Assembly (NCBI GenBank): GCA_902599405.1
Contig: CACKFO010000008.1
Coordinates: 1-64,000 of the forward strand
DNA from: an uncultured Alphaproteobacteria bacterium
GTDB lineage: Bacteria > Pseudomonadota > Alphaproteobacteria > HIMB59
Direction: 5' to 3'
Length of the DNA stretch: 64,000 nucleotides
The notes below the pieces were generated by a model, which was not told the origin of the DNA, did not search any database, and worked only from the letters and a program-made list of their open reading frames with translations. Positions within the stretch are counted from its first letter, which is position 1, and every line of letters begins with the position of its first letter. Positions 63,965 to 64,000 of this stretch are shown here, in pieces. The position numbers and the translations under genes are program-made.

Positions 63965-64000
63965 AAACCCTCTTAGCCACTTTAGTTATTTTATTTAGTT
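63961..64000 (+). CDS. start of a secreted protein (cut by window end)
   Basis: ATG at 63961 overlaps the previous stop by 4 bases (ATGA) and encodes MKTLLATLVILFS, a signal peptide close to that of the preceding gene. Only 13 codons are visible, so nothing more can be said. Confidence 0.55.
   Translation, partial: MKTLLATLVILFS

Overview
The window is an AT-rich, very compact bacterial chromosome segment. Gene content and order (mltB, rlpA-like, dacC, tmk, holB, metG, tatD; guaB-guaA; an orphan TRAP binding protein; a TPR-sulfotransferase) fit a streamlined marine alphaproteobacterium of the SAR11/HIMB59/AEGEAN-169 kind. That placement is an inference, because no rRNA or marker tree is available here. 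Many neighbouring genes overlap by 1-20 bases, several through ATGA stop/start overlaps, and several convergent pairs overlap at their stops.

Layout: 1-1075 is accessory DNA. It holds the C-terminal part of an McrC restriction nuclease, a small unknown gene and the 5' half of a tRNA-Ser broken in its anticodon loop. 1180-12422 is core: a TSUP permease, an FMN hydroxyacid dehydrogenase, the peptidoglycan set mltB/rlpA-like/dacC, then tmk-holB-metG-tatD-MBL. 12423-12943 is an unusually long non-coding gap with a strong stem-loop. 12944-35131 carries typA, dat-msrA-DnaJ-like, an M48 protease, an SRAP protein, transporters, ggt-mazG-tolC-lysR, the arginine genes argD/argB/argC with an unknown P-loop protein, an aminotransferase and a TPR-sulfotransferase. 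35185-40698 holds guaB-guaA and a metY/hydrolase/GFA operon.

40771-48714 is a coherent minus-strand block: a carbohydrate ABC importer (binding protein and two permeases) followed by D-glycerate 3-kinase, a glucosyl/mannosyl-3-phosphoglycerate phosphatase, glucosyl-3-phosphoglycerate synthase and a GH13 phosphorylase. Together these could make the compatible solute glucosylglycerate and break it down again to glucose-1-phosphate and 3-phosphoglycerate.

48822-60348 is the most unusual part. Five SnoaL/NTF2-fold proteins (four of them double-domain) are interleaved with a MetE-core-like methyltransferase, an RraA-like aldolase, a bicupin, a histidinol-dehydrogenase-like enzyme, the only ABC ATPase of the region, an SDR and a HAD-like protein that has lost its catalytic aspartates. 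It looks like a catabolic or uptake module for a substrate I cannot name.

60441-64000 is the start of an integrated element. The 3' half of tRNA-Arg(UCU) marks an attachment site, followed by a direct-repeat-flanked small gene, a DUF1376-like phage gene, a 42-aa coupled gene, an excisionase-like HTH protein, a 59-aa zinc ribbon, small membrane and secreted proteins, and a gene cut by the window end.
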